DNA of 64,000 nt, taken from positions 89,027-153,026 of the forward strand of contig NZ_LWMS01000044.1 of the NCBI RefSeq assembly GCF_003149675.1, given 5' to 3'. This document shows, in pieces, positions 8,467-16,700 of this stretch. Position numbers and translations under genes: made by a program. This stretch comes from Methanosphaera cuniculi (GTDB lineage: Archaea; Methanobacteriota; Methanobacteria; Methanobacteriales; Methanobacteriaceae). Position 1 is the stretch's first letter; each line of letters begins with the position of its first letter. The notes under the pieces are model-generated. The model made no database searches, was not told the DNA's origin, and worked only from the letters and a program-made list of their open reading frames with translations.

Positions 8467-11400
8467 TTATGATAGTAATTTACCATAGTTTAGAATGTTT
8501 GTTGTGTTAAGTGTAGATTTTTCATTTTGTGATTTTAGATTTTCTATTTTTAGAATACAATTTATGTTGTTATATGTATTTGCTGCACGTTGTGCTGTAT
8601 TTCCTGTTGCATTAGTATTTTTCATTGTAAGTGTTCCTTTATCATTAAAGTTACATCCACCATTCATTGTTGCTGTGTTTTGGGTAAATGTTGATTTGTC
8701 TATTGTCATTGTTCCATAGTTGTAATTTACTCCACCACGTGTTGCTGTGTTTTTGTTGTTTTTACATAGTGTTATTGTCATTTTTCCATTATTGTTGTAA
8801 TTTACTCCACCATTACCACTTGCTGTGTTTGATTCGAATGTTGAGTCATTTATTGTTACTGTTCCTTTATCGTTGTATGTTACTGCTGCGTTTGTTGTTA
8901 CTTTGTTGTTTTTAAATGTTGATTTTATGATTTGTAGGTCACGGAAGTTGTAGTTTACTCCACCTCTGGATGCATTGTTGTTATTTAGGTTGGATGATCT
9001 TATGATCATTGTTCCATAGTTTGCATTTACTCCACCGTTTGTTGCTTTATTTTGTGTAAATTGTGATGAGGTTATGTTCATGTTTAGTTGGTTGTTGTTA
9101 TAGTTACATCCTCCATAGTCTGATGCACTATTTTGTGTGAATGTTGAGTTTGTGATTGTCATTGTGTTTTTATCATTGAAGTTACATCCTCCATTGATTG
9201 TTGCTTTGTTTTGTGTGAATGTTGAATTTGTGATTGTCATTGTACCATAATCGTAGTTTACACCACCTCTGATAGCTATGTTTTTGTTGTTTTTACATAA
9301 TGTTATGGTCATGTTTCCGTTGTTGTTGTAGTTTACTCCTCCATTACCATTTGCTATGTTTGATTCGAATGTTGAGTCATTTATTGTTATTGTTCCTTTG
9401 TCGTTGTAGTTTACTCCACCATTTGTTGTTACTTTGTTGTTTTTGAATGTTGATTTGATGATTTGTAAGTTACGGAAGTTGTAGTTTACTCCACCTCGTG
9501 TTGCCTTGTTATTATTTAGGTTTGATGATTTTATGGTTAAACTTCCATAGTTTGCATTTACTCCACCATTTTGTGCCTGGTTTTGTGTAAATTGTGATGA
9601 GGTTATGTTCATTTTTGCATTGTTATTGTTGTAGTTACATCCTCCATAGTTTGATGCACTATTTTCTGTGAAGTTTGAGTTTGTAATTGTTAGGTTTTGA
9701 TTATCATTGTAGTTTACTCCACCATTACTATTTGCATGGTTGTTTTTAAATGTGGAATTTATTATTATTGTATTTCCTATTATATAGGTTACACCTCCAC
9801 GTGTTGCATTGTTATATGAAAAATATGCATTTGTTATATGTGTTTCTCCATTGTTGTTGTATATACATCCACCATTTGTTGCTTTGTTGTTTGAAAATGA
9901 TGAGTTTTGTATAAATACATCTCCATGGTCATTATATATTACAGCTCCGTTTTGGGCTGTGTTATTTAGGAATATTGAGCTGTATATTTTTAGTGTTCCA
10001 TGATTGTTATATACTACAGATCCCCTATCTGAAGTTGCATATCGTATTTTAAAGCCGTGAAGTTCTACTACATATCCTGGAGCTACTGTTATAAAGTTAA
10101 ATTTTTTATTTGCATCTATTAGTATTCCATTTCCAAAGATTCTGAGTGTTTTAAGACTTGCATTTCCCCAAGTTATTGGTTCTGATACGTTGTAGTTTCC
10201 TCGTGTTAGGTTCATTGTTATTATATCAAATTCTGTGTAGTTGTTTGTGTTCTTATAGTTTTTTATCTGATTTACTAAGTCTATGTATCCATGTACGTTT
10301 TCATGGTATGTGTATGAGTAGTTTTTAATTGTTTTATTATCTTCAACTAGATATATTATCACAGGATTAGATACTGCTTGGTTATAGTTGTTTGATCCTG
10401 AGTATGTTACTGTTAGTTTTGCATCATTTATGGTTGATGTTGCTTTTAGGTTGTGAATTATACTTCCATTTTCTACTCTAAATACTTGTGATGGTTTTGA
10501 TGAGTTAAATGTATTATCTTCACGTAGTGTTACTCCATTGAATTTAAATACTAATCGTCCTTCTTTTACTTGATTGTTATTTTCATCAGTTATGTATGCT
10601 TCAAGTGTTATTTCATCACCTATAGTTGCATGTATTTCTTTAACTTTTATATTTACATCTAGTTTTTCTACATTAAATGTGGTGTTTATTTGTGTTGATT
10701 TGTACTCTTGTGTTTCTCTGAATATTACTGTTATATTGTTTTTTCCTGCTTTATTTGGTGTGTAGTTTATTTTATATTCTCCACGGTTGTTTATTGTTGT
10801 GGTTTGTCTGATATTATCATTTATTATGATTGTTACTTCATGATTAATTAGTGGTATGCCATATTCATCTTTTAGTTGTCCTGAGATTTCTATTGTCTGG
10901 TTTATTTTTGTTGTATTTATTGGGTTTTGTTTTAGTGTTGTTTTTAGTTTATCTGTACTTGTTTTTGTGTATAGTTTTAGTGATACTACAGCATTGCTAA
11001 ATGTATCATTATTTACAGTTGAGTTGCTTGTTGTTATTACACGTGTATAGTCATCTACTGACATTGGTGCTGCTGTTTCTTGGTTTGATTTTATTGTTAG
11101 TGTTAGTGTTACATTATCATTTTCAAATACTTCTATTGGATTTTTAAATTCTATTGTTTGATAGATGTAGTTTTTGTTAAATGTTCCATTTTCTGTTGTG
11201 ATTGTTTTGTTATTTACAGTTACTTTTATTGTGTAGTTGTTGTTTGCTTGAGTATTATAGATGTAGGTTCCAAATGCTTTTAGTGTTTCATCATTTGTCA
11301 TGGTGTATGTGTTTTGGTATGTTATTTGTTTTTTATCTTCACAATTCCAGTAGGTTACTCCTCCATAGTCGTATTGGTATTGTTTGTCTATGTCATTGTT

Positions 11401-13716
11401 TGTTAGAATAAATGTAAATCCTCCAACATTCATCATGTCATCTACTTGTTGGAGTATTGATGTGTCATAGTATGATACATAGAAGTATCCATTGTTTCCT
11501 GAGTTGTTTCCCCAACTGTTTTTGATGATAAATGCCCCATCACCTTGTGGTGTTTTTGCAAAGTTTTCATGACTGTAGTTATCATCCCATCCTACAATTG
11601 TTACTGCATGATTTACACGATTTGAATCATTATAATATAGGTTATATCCATTATATGAATATCCTGTGAAGATATTTGTATATATTGCTCCATATTTCAT
11701 GATTGCATCTTTTATCTGATTGTTGTCTAATGGATTATCACGTGTTGCTATAGCATAGATGTTGTTTACTTCAATTAGGTTCATTAGTTGTGCTGATATT
11801 TGATTTTGTGGATCATATATATCTTCATCTTCAAGTATTGGTCCTATCCAGTTTATAAGATATGCCATTGCCATTGTGTCAAATCCACCATCGTTTGGTA
11901 TGAATGTCCAACCGGTTTTTGAATACATTGCCATGAGGTTTTTCATGTTATTTTCAGATAAGTTAAGTTGTGGTCCTCCTGCTTTTAGTATGCATGATTC
12001 TAGTGTTGCTGTTGCTGCAAATGCCCAGCAGTTTCCACCTGTTGATTGTGTTTTAATTGATGTTACATATCCTTCATCTGCAAGATTATAATATGATGGG
12101 TATTTATCAGGTGATATTGTATTTGTATGTGTATATATTATTGCTTCTTCTGTTATTTTTGGTTCATATTGTGTTATTATTGATTTTTGGGTTGTGTATG
12201 TGTTGTTTTTATCTGTTAGTTTTGAATATGGAATGTATAAATCAACATAGTTTTTCATCTTATTATTTATTATGATGTTGTTTTCTAAAGTTATATTTGA
12301 GTTGTATAGGTATATTACTCCGGTGTTATTTGCTATGTTATCTAGGATTTGACTTTTTTTTATTTTAATATTTGCTTGATCTGAATATATTGTTGCTGTA
12401 TAGTTTGCCTGGTTGTTTGTTATGTTAGTATTTTCTATTGTTAGTGTGTTGTATTCATTGTATATTACAGCTGCATAGTTTGCTTTATTTTCATTAAATA
12501 TTGTGTTGTTTATTATTGTTGTTGCAGGATTTTTTATGAATGTAAATTCTTTTGCTGTTCCATTATATATGGTTAGTGCTGCTCCTATTTTTGCCTGATT
12601 TTGTGTGAAGTTTGAATTATCTATTGTAAGATTTGTGTTATATGAATATATTCCTCCAGCTGCGTTTGTTTGTGCTTGGTTGTTTATAAATTGTGTGTTA
12701 TTTATTGTTATGTTAGAATTATCTGCATGTATTGATGCTGCATATAATTTTGCTATGTTATTTTTAAATGTTATGTTGTTCATCTGGGTTGTTGTGTTTT
12801 GTAGGTATATTAGTGAGTGGTTTATTATATTATCTATGATTTGTAGATTTTCTAGAATGTTGTTGTTATTTTGTATGTGTATTAGTTCAATTACACTGCT
12901 ATTTGTATTTGTTGTAATGTTTGAGTTATATATATTAAAATTAGTATTGGTTATATAAAATAGGGCTGCTTTGTATGTTGCATTGTTATTTGAAAATAAT
13001 GTATTGTTTATTATGATTTGATCATTATATGTGGTTTGTGCATCATGTATTATTGATCCTTCGTAGTATGATATGTCTTTGAATGTTGCATTGTTTATTG
13101 TTATGTTTGCATAATTGTATATGCATCCATGTGTGTTGTATGTTGATGTATGATTTGTAAATATTACATTATTTAGTGTTAGGTTTCCTCTGTTTTCTAT
13201 TACTGTATCTTTTGATCCTGTTATTGTTAGATTTTCTAGTGTTAAATTCATTGTAGTTATGAATTGTGGTGTTAGTTGTGTATTGGGATTTGTTATAATT
13301 GTATTTTCTGGATTTTCTCCTACTATTTTTATATTTTTATTTATGTTAAGTTGTGTTATGTTGTAGATTCCCTCTGTTAGGTGTATTATGCTGTTATCTT
13401 GTGCTTTTTCTATTTCATCTTGTGTTATTTTTTCCCATGGATTTTCTTGTGTTCCTTCATTTGTTGTGGTTTTGTTTTGATTTATATAGTAGTTATTTTG
13501 TTGTGTTGTTGATTCTTTCTTTGTATTTTTAAAATTGTTTTGTGTCTTTGTGGTGTTTATTGTTTGTTGTATGTTGTTTTCATCATGGATTTCATGTTCT
13601 ATAGTAGTATGGCTATTATCTGATGCTATGGGATTTTCATCTGATGTTGCCATTACAGTATTTAATCCAAGAGTTATAAAACACAATAATAGAAATAATA
13701 TGATTTTTCTTTTCAT
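8467..13716 (-). CDS. Multidomain ALP (ALP3): beta-helix, papain-type (C1A) cysteine protease, lectin-like and Ig-like domains
   Basis: A 1749-residue exported protein. Signal peptide at 1-23 (cut near VMA-TS), then a beta-helix arm (about 85-510). A C1A peptidase domain (about 535-770) shows the oxyanion Gln557 and the full triad: Cys563 in GGNCWAF, His703 in NHAVTIVGWDD and Asn733 in KNSWG. A segment opening QYDYGG (about 784-925) resembles the lectin-like domain that follows C1 peptidases in clostridial wall proteins such as Cwp84. Two Ig-like beta-sandwich segments (about 927-1015 and 1020-1120) follow, then a second beta-helix arm (about 1130-1749) shared with ALP1 and ALP2. That arm contains a 177-residue tandem duplication and ends abruptly right after an ILNYGK motif that continues further in the paralogues. 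Likely an active surface protease; substrate unknown. Confidence 0.9.
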   Translation of the reverse strand: MKRKIILFLLLCFITLGLNTVMATSDENPIASDNSHTTIEHEIHDENNIQQTINTTKTQNNFKNTKKESTTQQNNYYINQNKTTTNEGTQENPWEKITQDEIEKAQDNSIIHLTEGIYNITQLNINKNIKIVGENPENTIITNPNTQLTPQFITTMNLTLENLTITGSKDTVIENRGNLTLNNVIFTNHTSTYNTHGCIYNYANITINNATFKDISYYEGSIIHDAQTTYNDQIIINNTLFSNNNATYKAALFYITNTNFNIYNSNITTNTNSSVIELIHIQNNNNILENLQIIDNIINHSLIYLQNTTTQMNNITFKNNIAKLYAASIHADNSNITINNTQFINNQAQTNAAGGIYSYNTNLTIDNSNFTQNQAKIGAALTIYNGTAKEFTFIKNPATTIINNTIFNENKANYAAVIYNEYNTLTIENTNITNNQANYTATIYSDQANIKIKKSQILDNIANNTGVIYLYNSNITLENNIIINNKMKNYVDLYIPYSKLTDKNNTYTTQKSIITQYEPKITEEAIIYTHTNTISPDKYPSYYNLADEGYVTSIKTQSTGGNCWAFAATATLESCILKAGGPQLNLSENNMKNLMAMYSKTGWTFIPNDGGFDTMAMAYLINWIGPILEDEDIYDPQNQISAQLMNLIEVNNIYAIATRDNPLDNNQIKDAIMKYGAIYTNIFTGYSYNGYNLYYNDSNRVNHAVTIVGWDDNYSHENFAKTPQGDGAFIIKNSWGNNSGNNGYFYVSYYDTSILQQVDDMMNVGGFTFILTNNDIDKQYQYDYGGVTYWNCEDKKQITYQNTYTMTNDETLKAFGTYIYNTQANNNYTIKVTVNNKTITTENGTFNKNYIYQTIEFKNPIEVFENDNVTLTLTIKSNQETAAPMSVDDYTRVITTSNSTVNNDTFSNAVVSLKLYTKTSTDKLKTTLKQNPINTTKINQTIEISGQLKDEYGIPLINHEVTIIINDNIRQTTTINNRGEYKINYTPNKAGKNNITVIFRETQEYKSTQINTTFNVEKLDVNIKVKEIHATIGDEITLEAYITDENNNQVKEGRLVFKFNGVTLREDNTFNSSKPSQVFRVENGSIIHNLKATSTINDAKLTVTYSGSNNYNQAVSNPVIIYLVEDNKTIKNYSYTYHENVHGYIDLVNQIKNYKNTNNYTEFDIITMNLTRGNYNVSEPITWGNASLKTLRIFGNGILIDANKKFNFITVAPGYVVELHGFKIRYATSDRGSVVYNNHGTLKIYSSIFLNNTAQNGAVIYNDHGDVFIQNSSFSNNKATNGGCIYNNNGETHITNAYFSYNNATRGGVTYIIGNTIIINSTFKNNHANSNGGVNYNDNQNLTITNSNFTENSASNYGGCNYNNNNAKMNITSSQFTQNQAQNGGVNANYGSLTIKSSNLNNNKATRGGVNYNFRNLQIIKSTFKNNKVTTNGGVNYNDKGTITINDSTFESNIANGNGGVNYNNNGNMTITLCKNNKNIAIRGGVNYDYGTMTITNSTFTQNKATINGGCNFNDKNTMTITNSTFTQNSASDYGGCNYNNNQLNMNITSSQFTQNKATNGGVNANYGTMIIRSSNLNNNNASRGGVNYNFRDLQIIKSTFKNNKVTTNAAVTYNDKGTVTINDSTFESNTASGNGGVNYNNNGKMTITLCKNNKNTATRGGVNYNYGTMTIDKSTFTQNTATMNGGCNFNDKGTLTMKNTNATGNTAQRAANTYNNINCILKIENLKSQNEKSTLNTTNILNYGKLLS
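8640..9701 (-). repeat. 531-bp tandem duplication inside ALP3
   Basis: Two successive, highly similar copies with a period of 531 bp (177 codons) lie at about 8640-9170 and 9171-9701. Identical landmark strings recur at that spacing, for example GATTCGAATG at 8831 and 9362. The period is a multiple of three, so the reading frame is kept. Confidence 0.8.
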
Positions 13717-14019
13717 ATTTCAGATCTCCTTTAATTAAAGTAAATTTGAATGTTTTCTTTATTATTGTTGTATCTTATATATTTATGTTTGTTTGTATAT
13801 TTAAATATTGTATAAACACAACAAAAAAAGTATATTTCTATTTAACAATTTTAAATGAGTTATATTATAATTAAAAGAATTTTAGGCGTTTTAATTTATT
13901 TTTATTTGATAATTTTTTTTGTTTTTTATTTTAAAAAAGATTATATAACTTAATATAAATAAGTAAAGGTATAAAATCAATGATAAGTAATTTTTTTAAT
14001 TTAAAAAGGAAGGTGAATT
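13717..14019. other. Divergent intergenic region between ALP3 and histone
   Basis: This 303-bp AT-rich stretch holds the promoters of ALP3 (minus) and the histone gene (plus). The histone TATA element is annotated separately. I see no other gene. Confidence 0.5.
13941..13948 (+). promoter_or_regulatory. TATA box of histone gene
   Basis: TTATATAA preceded by a purine-rich BRE-like AAAAAAGA lies 72 nt before the histone start codon. A transcript from about 25 nt downstream would have a leader of about 45-50 nt. Confidence 0.5.
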
Positions 14020-14220
14020 ATGACAGAATTACCAAAATCAACAATGGGAAAAATATTAAAAGATGCTGGAGCAACTAGAGTGGGAGAAGATGCTAAAATT
14101 GAATTAGCAATTATACTTGAAGAGATTGGAGAAGAAGTAGGAAGAAGAGCTGTTCCTTTTGCAAGACATGCAGGTCGTAAAACAGTGAAAGCTGAAGATA
14201 TTAAACTTGCTATAAGATAA
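14020..14220 (+). CDS. Archaeal histone (HMf-type)
   Basis: A 66-residue single-domain histone fold, the standard length for methanobacterial histones. It shows the conserved opening with P, then LKDAGA and R-V, and the C-terminal PFARHAGRKTVKAEDIKLAIR region with the RKT DNA-contacting loop. It dimerises, wraps DNA into tetrasomes or longer filaments and compacts the chromosome. A near-perfect Shine-Dalgarno, GGAAGGTGA (14008-14016), sits just before the start, consistent with high expression. A second histone lies at 33805-34005. The two differ mainly in the central helix and in surface charge, so they may form homo- and heterodimers. Confidence 0.95.
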   Translation: MTELPKSTMGKILKDAGATRVGEDAKIELAIILEEIGEEVGRRAVPFARHAGRKTVKAEDIKLAIR

Positions 14221-14250
14221 TAATTTCTTATATTAAAAATAAAAATAATC

Positions 14251-14278
14251 AACACCCTTTTTTTTATTTATTTTTTTT
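14251..14278 (+). terminator. C-rich/T-rich 3'-end signal of histone gene
   Basis: CACCC followed directly by an eight-base T-run and, after ATTTA, another long T-run, about 30 nt after the histone stop codon. It matches the composition of other 3' ends in this window. Confidence 0.45.
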
Positions 14279-14457
14279 AAGATTTTATATTAATTTTATT
14301 TGTTTATTTTATTAATTTTTATTATAATTATCAAATTATAATCAAGTATTCATTTTTTTTAAAGTTATTATTAAAATTTTTATTATTTTTTTCTATTTTA
14401 TTAAAAGAATGATTATATACTACTAATGATAAAACATGGAGTAGGAGGTAATTAAAA

Positions 14458-14685
14458 ATGAAATGTTATGTATGTGAACAAGAAGGAAAAGATACAGAAG
14501 CTGTAGCAATATGTATAGTTTGTGGTATGGGCTTATGTAAAGACCATCTTATACACGAAGAACTAGATATGTGGGTTGGAGGATATCCATTCCCTTCAGA
14601 AAAATTAGATATCACCCTACCTAGATTCTTATGCAAACGATGTTATGATGTATTAAATGCAGTAAAAGGAAAAAAAGTAGACTAA
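14458..14685 (+). CDS. DUF2180 family zinc-binding protein
   Basis: A 75-residue cytoplasmic protein with a Cys/His-rich N-terminal half: CYVC at residues 2-5, CIVCGMGLCKDH around 20-31, then a C-terminal CKRC. This spacing fits a small treble-clef or B-box-like zinc module and matches the DUF2180 family of methanogens. The biochemical role of the family is unknown; nucleic-acid or protein contacts are possible. GGAGGT precedes the start codon. It stands between the histone and the bile salt hydrolase with its own leader, so co-transcription is not evident. Confidence 0.75.
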   Translation: MKCYVCEQEGKDTEAVAICIVCGMGLCKDHLIHEELDMWVGGYPFPSEKLDITLPRFLCKRCYDVLNAVKGKKVD

Positions 14686-14864
14686 AAAAAATCTAAAAAA
14701 ATGAATAAATTAGAGGTTATTTAAAAGAGGTATTAATTTTTTTCATAAAAAAAAGATAGATTAATAATTTAAAATATAACCTTATGAAATAAAAAAATAA
14801 TTAAATAAAAAATAATATTATTTTTTTTAGATTAAATAAGTAAAATAAAAATTTTAAAAAATAT

Positions 14865-14870
14865 AGGAGG
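14865..14870 (+). promoter_or_regulatory. Ribosome binding site of bile salt hydrolase
   Basis: AGGAGG 10 nt before the ATG at 14881 fixes the start so that Cys is residue 2, as the enzyme mechanism requires. Confidence 0.6.
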
Positions 14871-14880
14871 AAAACTAACA

Positions 14881-15867
14881 ATGTGCAGTGGATTAACACT
14901 AAAAACACAAGATGATAAACATCTCTTTGGACGAAATATGGATTTATCATATGAATTTGGACAACAAGTAGTAGTTGTACCACGAAAATATACATTCAAT
15001 CTTAAAGCAAATAATGATAAAATTGAAAATAAGTATGCTATAATAACAATGGCAACAGTTATTGATAATTATCCATTAATAGCTGATGGATGTAATGAAG
15101 CAGGATTAGGTGTTGCAGGATTAAACTTCCCACACTATGCATCATTTGAAAAAGAGCCTGTAGATGATAAATTTAACCTTACACCATATGAACTTCCATT
15201 ATGGTTACTTGGAAACTTTGAAACTGTAGATGAAGTAAAAAGTGAACTTGAAAACATAGAACTTGTTGATATACCTTTTAATGATAAAGTAGGAGTATCA
15301 ACACTTCACTGGTTTATATCAGATAAAACTGGAAAAAGTCTAGTTGTTGAAAAAACATGTGAAAAATTAAATGTTTATGATAATCCAGTAGGTATACTTA
15401 CAAATTCTCCTGGATTTGACTGGCATATGATAAATCTTAATGAATATATTGGACTTAAACCAGAACAACCAGAAGATGTAAAATGGAGTAATGCAGATCT
15501 TCATACAATAGGTATTGGTGCAGGAACTAAAGGAATGCCAGGTGGTGCAGGTGGAGTTGATCGTTTCATAAGACTAGCATATATTCGGGCAAACACAAAA
15601 GAACCTGAGAATACAGAACTTGGAATATCACAATTTTTCCACATGCTTGATTATGTAGCAGCACCAAAAGGATCTGTAATAGAACAAGAAAATGAAGATT
15701 ATACACTATATTCATCATGTATGGATTTAGAAGAAGGAATATACTACTATAAATCATATAAAAGCTATGGAATAAATGCTGTAAATATGCATAATGTAGA
15801 TCTAAATTCAAATGAACTATATGAATTTGGATATAATAAAAATTTAAATGTTAATAAAGTAAACTAA
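14881..15867 (+). CDS. bsh: Choloylglycine hydrolase / conjugated bile acid hydrolase
   Basis: A 328-residue Ntn-hydrolase. After removal of Met1, Cys2 becomes the N-terminal nucleophile that cleaves the amide bond of glycine- or taurine-conjugated bile acids. All residues used by characterised bile salt hydrolases are at their usual positions: Cys2, Arg18, Asp21, Asn82, Asn175 and Arg228. The length equals that of typical bacterial enzymes. There is no signal peptide, so it acts in the cytoplasm. Penicillin V acylase, a sister activity, cannot be fully excluded from sequence alone. The enzyme is a marker of life in the animal gut. The family is mostly bacterial and has been reported in gut methanogens, so transfer from gut bacteria is a reasonable inference. 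The next gene is convergent. Confidence 0.93.
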   Translation: MCSGLTLKTQDDKHLFGRNMDLSYEFGQQVVVVPRKYTFNLKANNDKIENKYAIITMATVIDNYPLIADGCNEAGLGVAGLNFPHYASFEKEPVDDKFNLTPYELPLWLLGNFETVDEVKSELENIELVDIPFNDKVGVSTLHWFISDKTGKSLVVEKTCEKLNVYDNPVGILTNSPGFDWHMINLNEYIGLKPEQPEDVKWSNADLHTIGIGAGTKGMPGGAGGVDRFIRLAYIRANTKEPENTELGISQFFHMLDYVAAPKGSVIEQENEDYTLYSSCMDLEEGIYYYKSYKSYGINAVNMHNVDLNSNELYEFGYNKNLNVNKVN

Positions 15868-15889
15868 AAAAAAATAAGTATAATTATTT

Positions 15890-15929
15890 TAGGGTGGAAA
15901 AGTTTGTATTAATTTTATCTTCCATCCTA
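15890..15929. terminator. Hairpin between convergent bsh and hydrolase genes
   Basis: The 10-nt arms TAGGGTGGAA (15890-15899) and TTCCATCCTA (15920-15929) pair fully when one G-T pair is allowed, with a 20-nt loop. The right arm contains the hydrolase stop codon. It lies 22 nt after the bsh stop. A bidirectional terminator role is inferred. Confidence 0.45.
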
Positions 15930-16688
15930 TTTTATATTTAAGATCATATCTATTTTTTCTTTAATTTTTTCAACTACAATATCTTTTGTTTTATCTGTAA
16001 ATCTGTGTTCTTCATCATCAAATATTATAAGTTCGCAATTATCATCATTATATGTATTAAATGCTTCATAAGCATACTTAATTGGTACACGTTCATCTAG
16101 TTTTCCATGAAATATTAAAACATCACCAGTATATCCTCTTATATCATCAGGAAGTTTTATTTTCTTAGCATCATTTATATATTTATCACCCAGCTCATCC
16201 ATGAGTGTTAAAACATTTTTAGGACGCATATTTTTAGTATTTCTTACATCATCTAAGATTACATATGCTGGTGCAAAGAGAAATATTGCATTTATATCAC
16301 ATCTTCTATCTGCAACTATTGAGCTTATAAATCCTCCTTGACTATGTCCTGCCAGGTATAGTTTATCTGGATTTATGAAATCCCATGTTTTAACATAATC
16401 TATTACATTATTTAAATCATCAATCTCTGTTAGTAGTGACATATCTTCTATTCGTCCACTGCTAAGTGTATCATATCCTCCTCCATGAAAGTCAAATACT
16501 ATTGCATTAATTTTCATCTTTTGAAGTTTCTTAGCATAGCTTATCATAAATGTATGATTTAATGATAGGCCATGTGAAAGTATTACAGTTGGTGCATCTA
16601 TAATATCTGCTTTGTAGCATTTTATGTATATTGATCCTTTATTATCTTCTAGATAATGTTGTGTTATATTTCTATTTTGTGTAATTAT
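15927..16688 (-). CDS. Alpha/beta hydrolase, start codon non-canonical or lost
   Basis: A cytoplasmic alpha/beta hydrolase (esterase or acylaminoacyl-peptidase-like). From the first internal ATG (16547) there are 206 residues, with the nucleophile Ser in GHSQGG, the acid Asp in GKLDERVP and the base His in DEEHRF. Open frame continues upstream of that ATG and encodes the essential strand and oxyanion segment APTVILSHG, so the ATG at 16547 cannot be the true start. The frame stays open to 16688, where a TAA (16689-16691) follows an in-frame ATG-GGA-GAT. No ATG, GTG or TTG occurs in between. GGGAG (16694-16698) lies 5 nt from ATA and 8 nt from ATT, so translation may begin at ATT (16685), giving about 252 residues. 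Otherwise the gene is damaged by a stop at codon 4. Confidence 0.75.
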   Translation of the reverse strand: MITQNRNITQHYLEDNKGSIYIKCYKADIIDAPTVILSHGLSLNHTFMISYAKKLQKMKINAIVFDFHGGGYDTLSSGRIEDMSLLTEIDDLNNVIDYVKTWDFINPDKLYLAGHSQGGFISSIVADRRCDINAIFLFAPAYVILDDVRNTKNMRPKNVLTLMDELGDKYINDAKKIKLPDDIRGYTGDVLIFHGKLDERVPIKYAYEAFNTYNDDNCELIIFDDEEHRFTDKTKDIVVEKIKEKIDMILNIK

Positions 16689-16700
16689 TTAATCTCCCAT

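Noticed and set aside
8640..9701. Regular repeats resembling a CRISPR array
   Set aside because: The repeats are protein-coding beta-helix turns in frame, with variable unit lengths and no separate spacers or cas genes.
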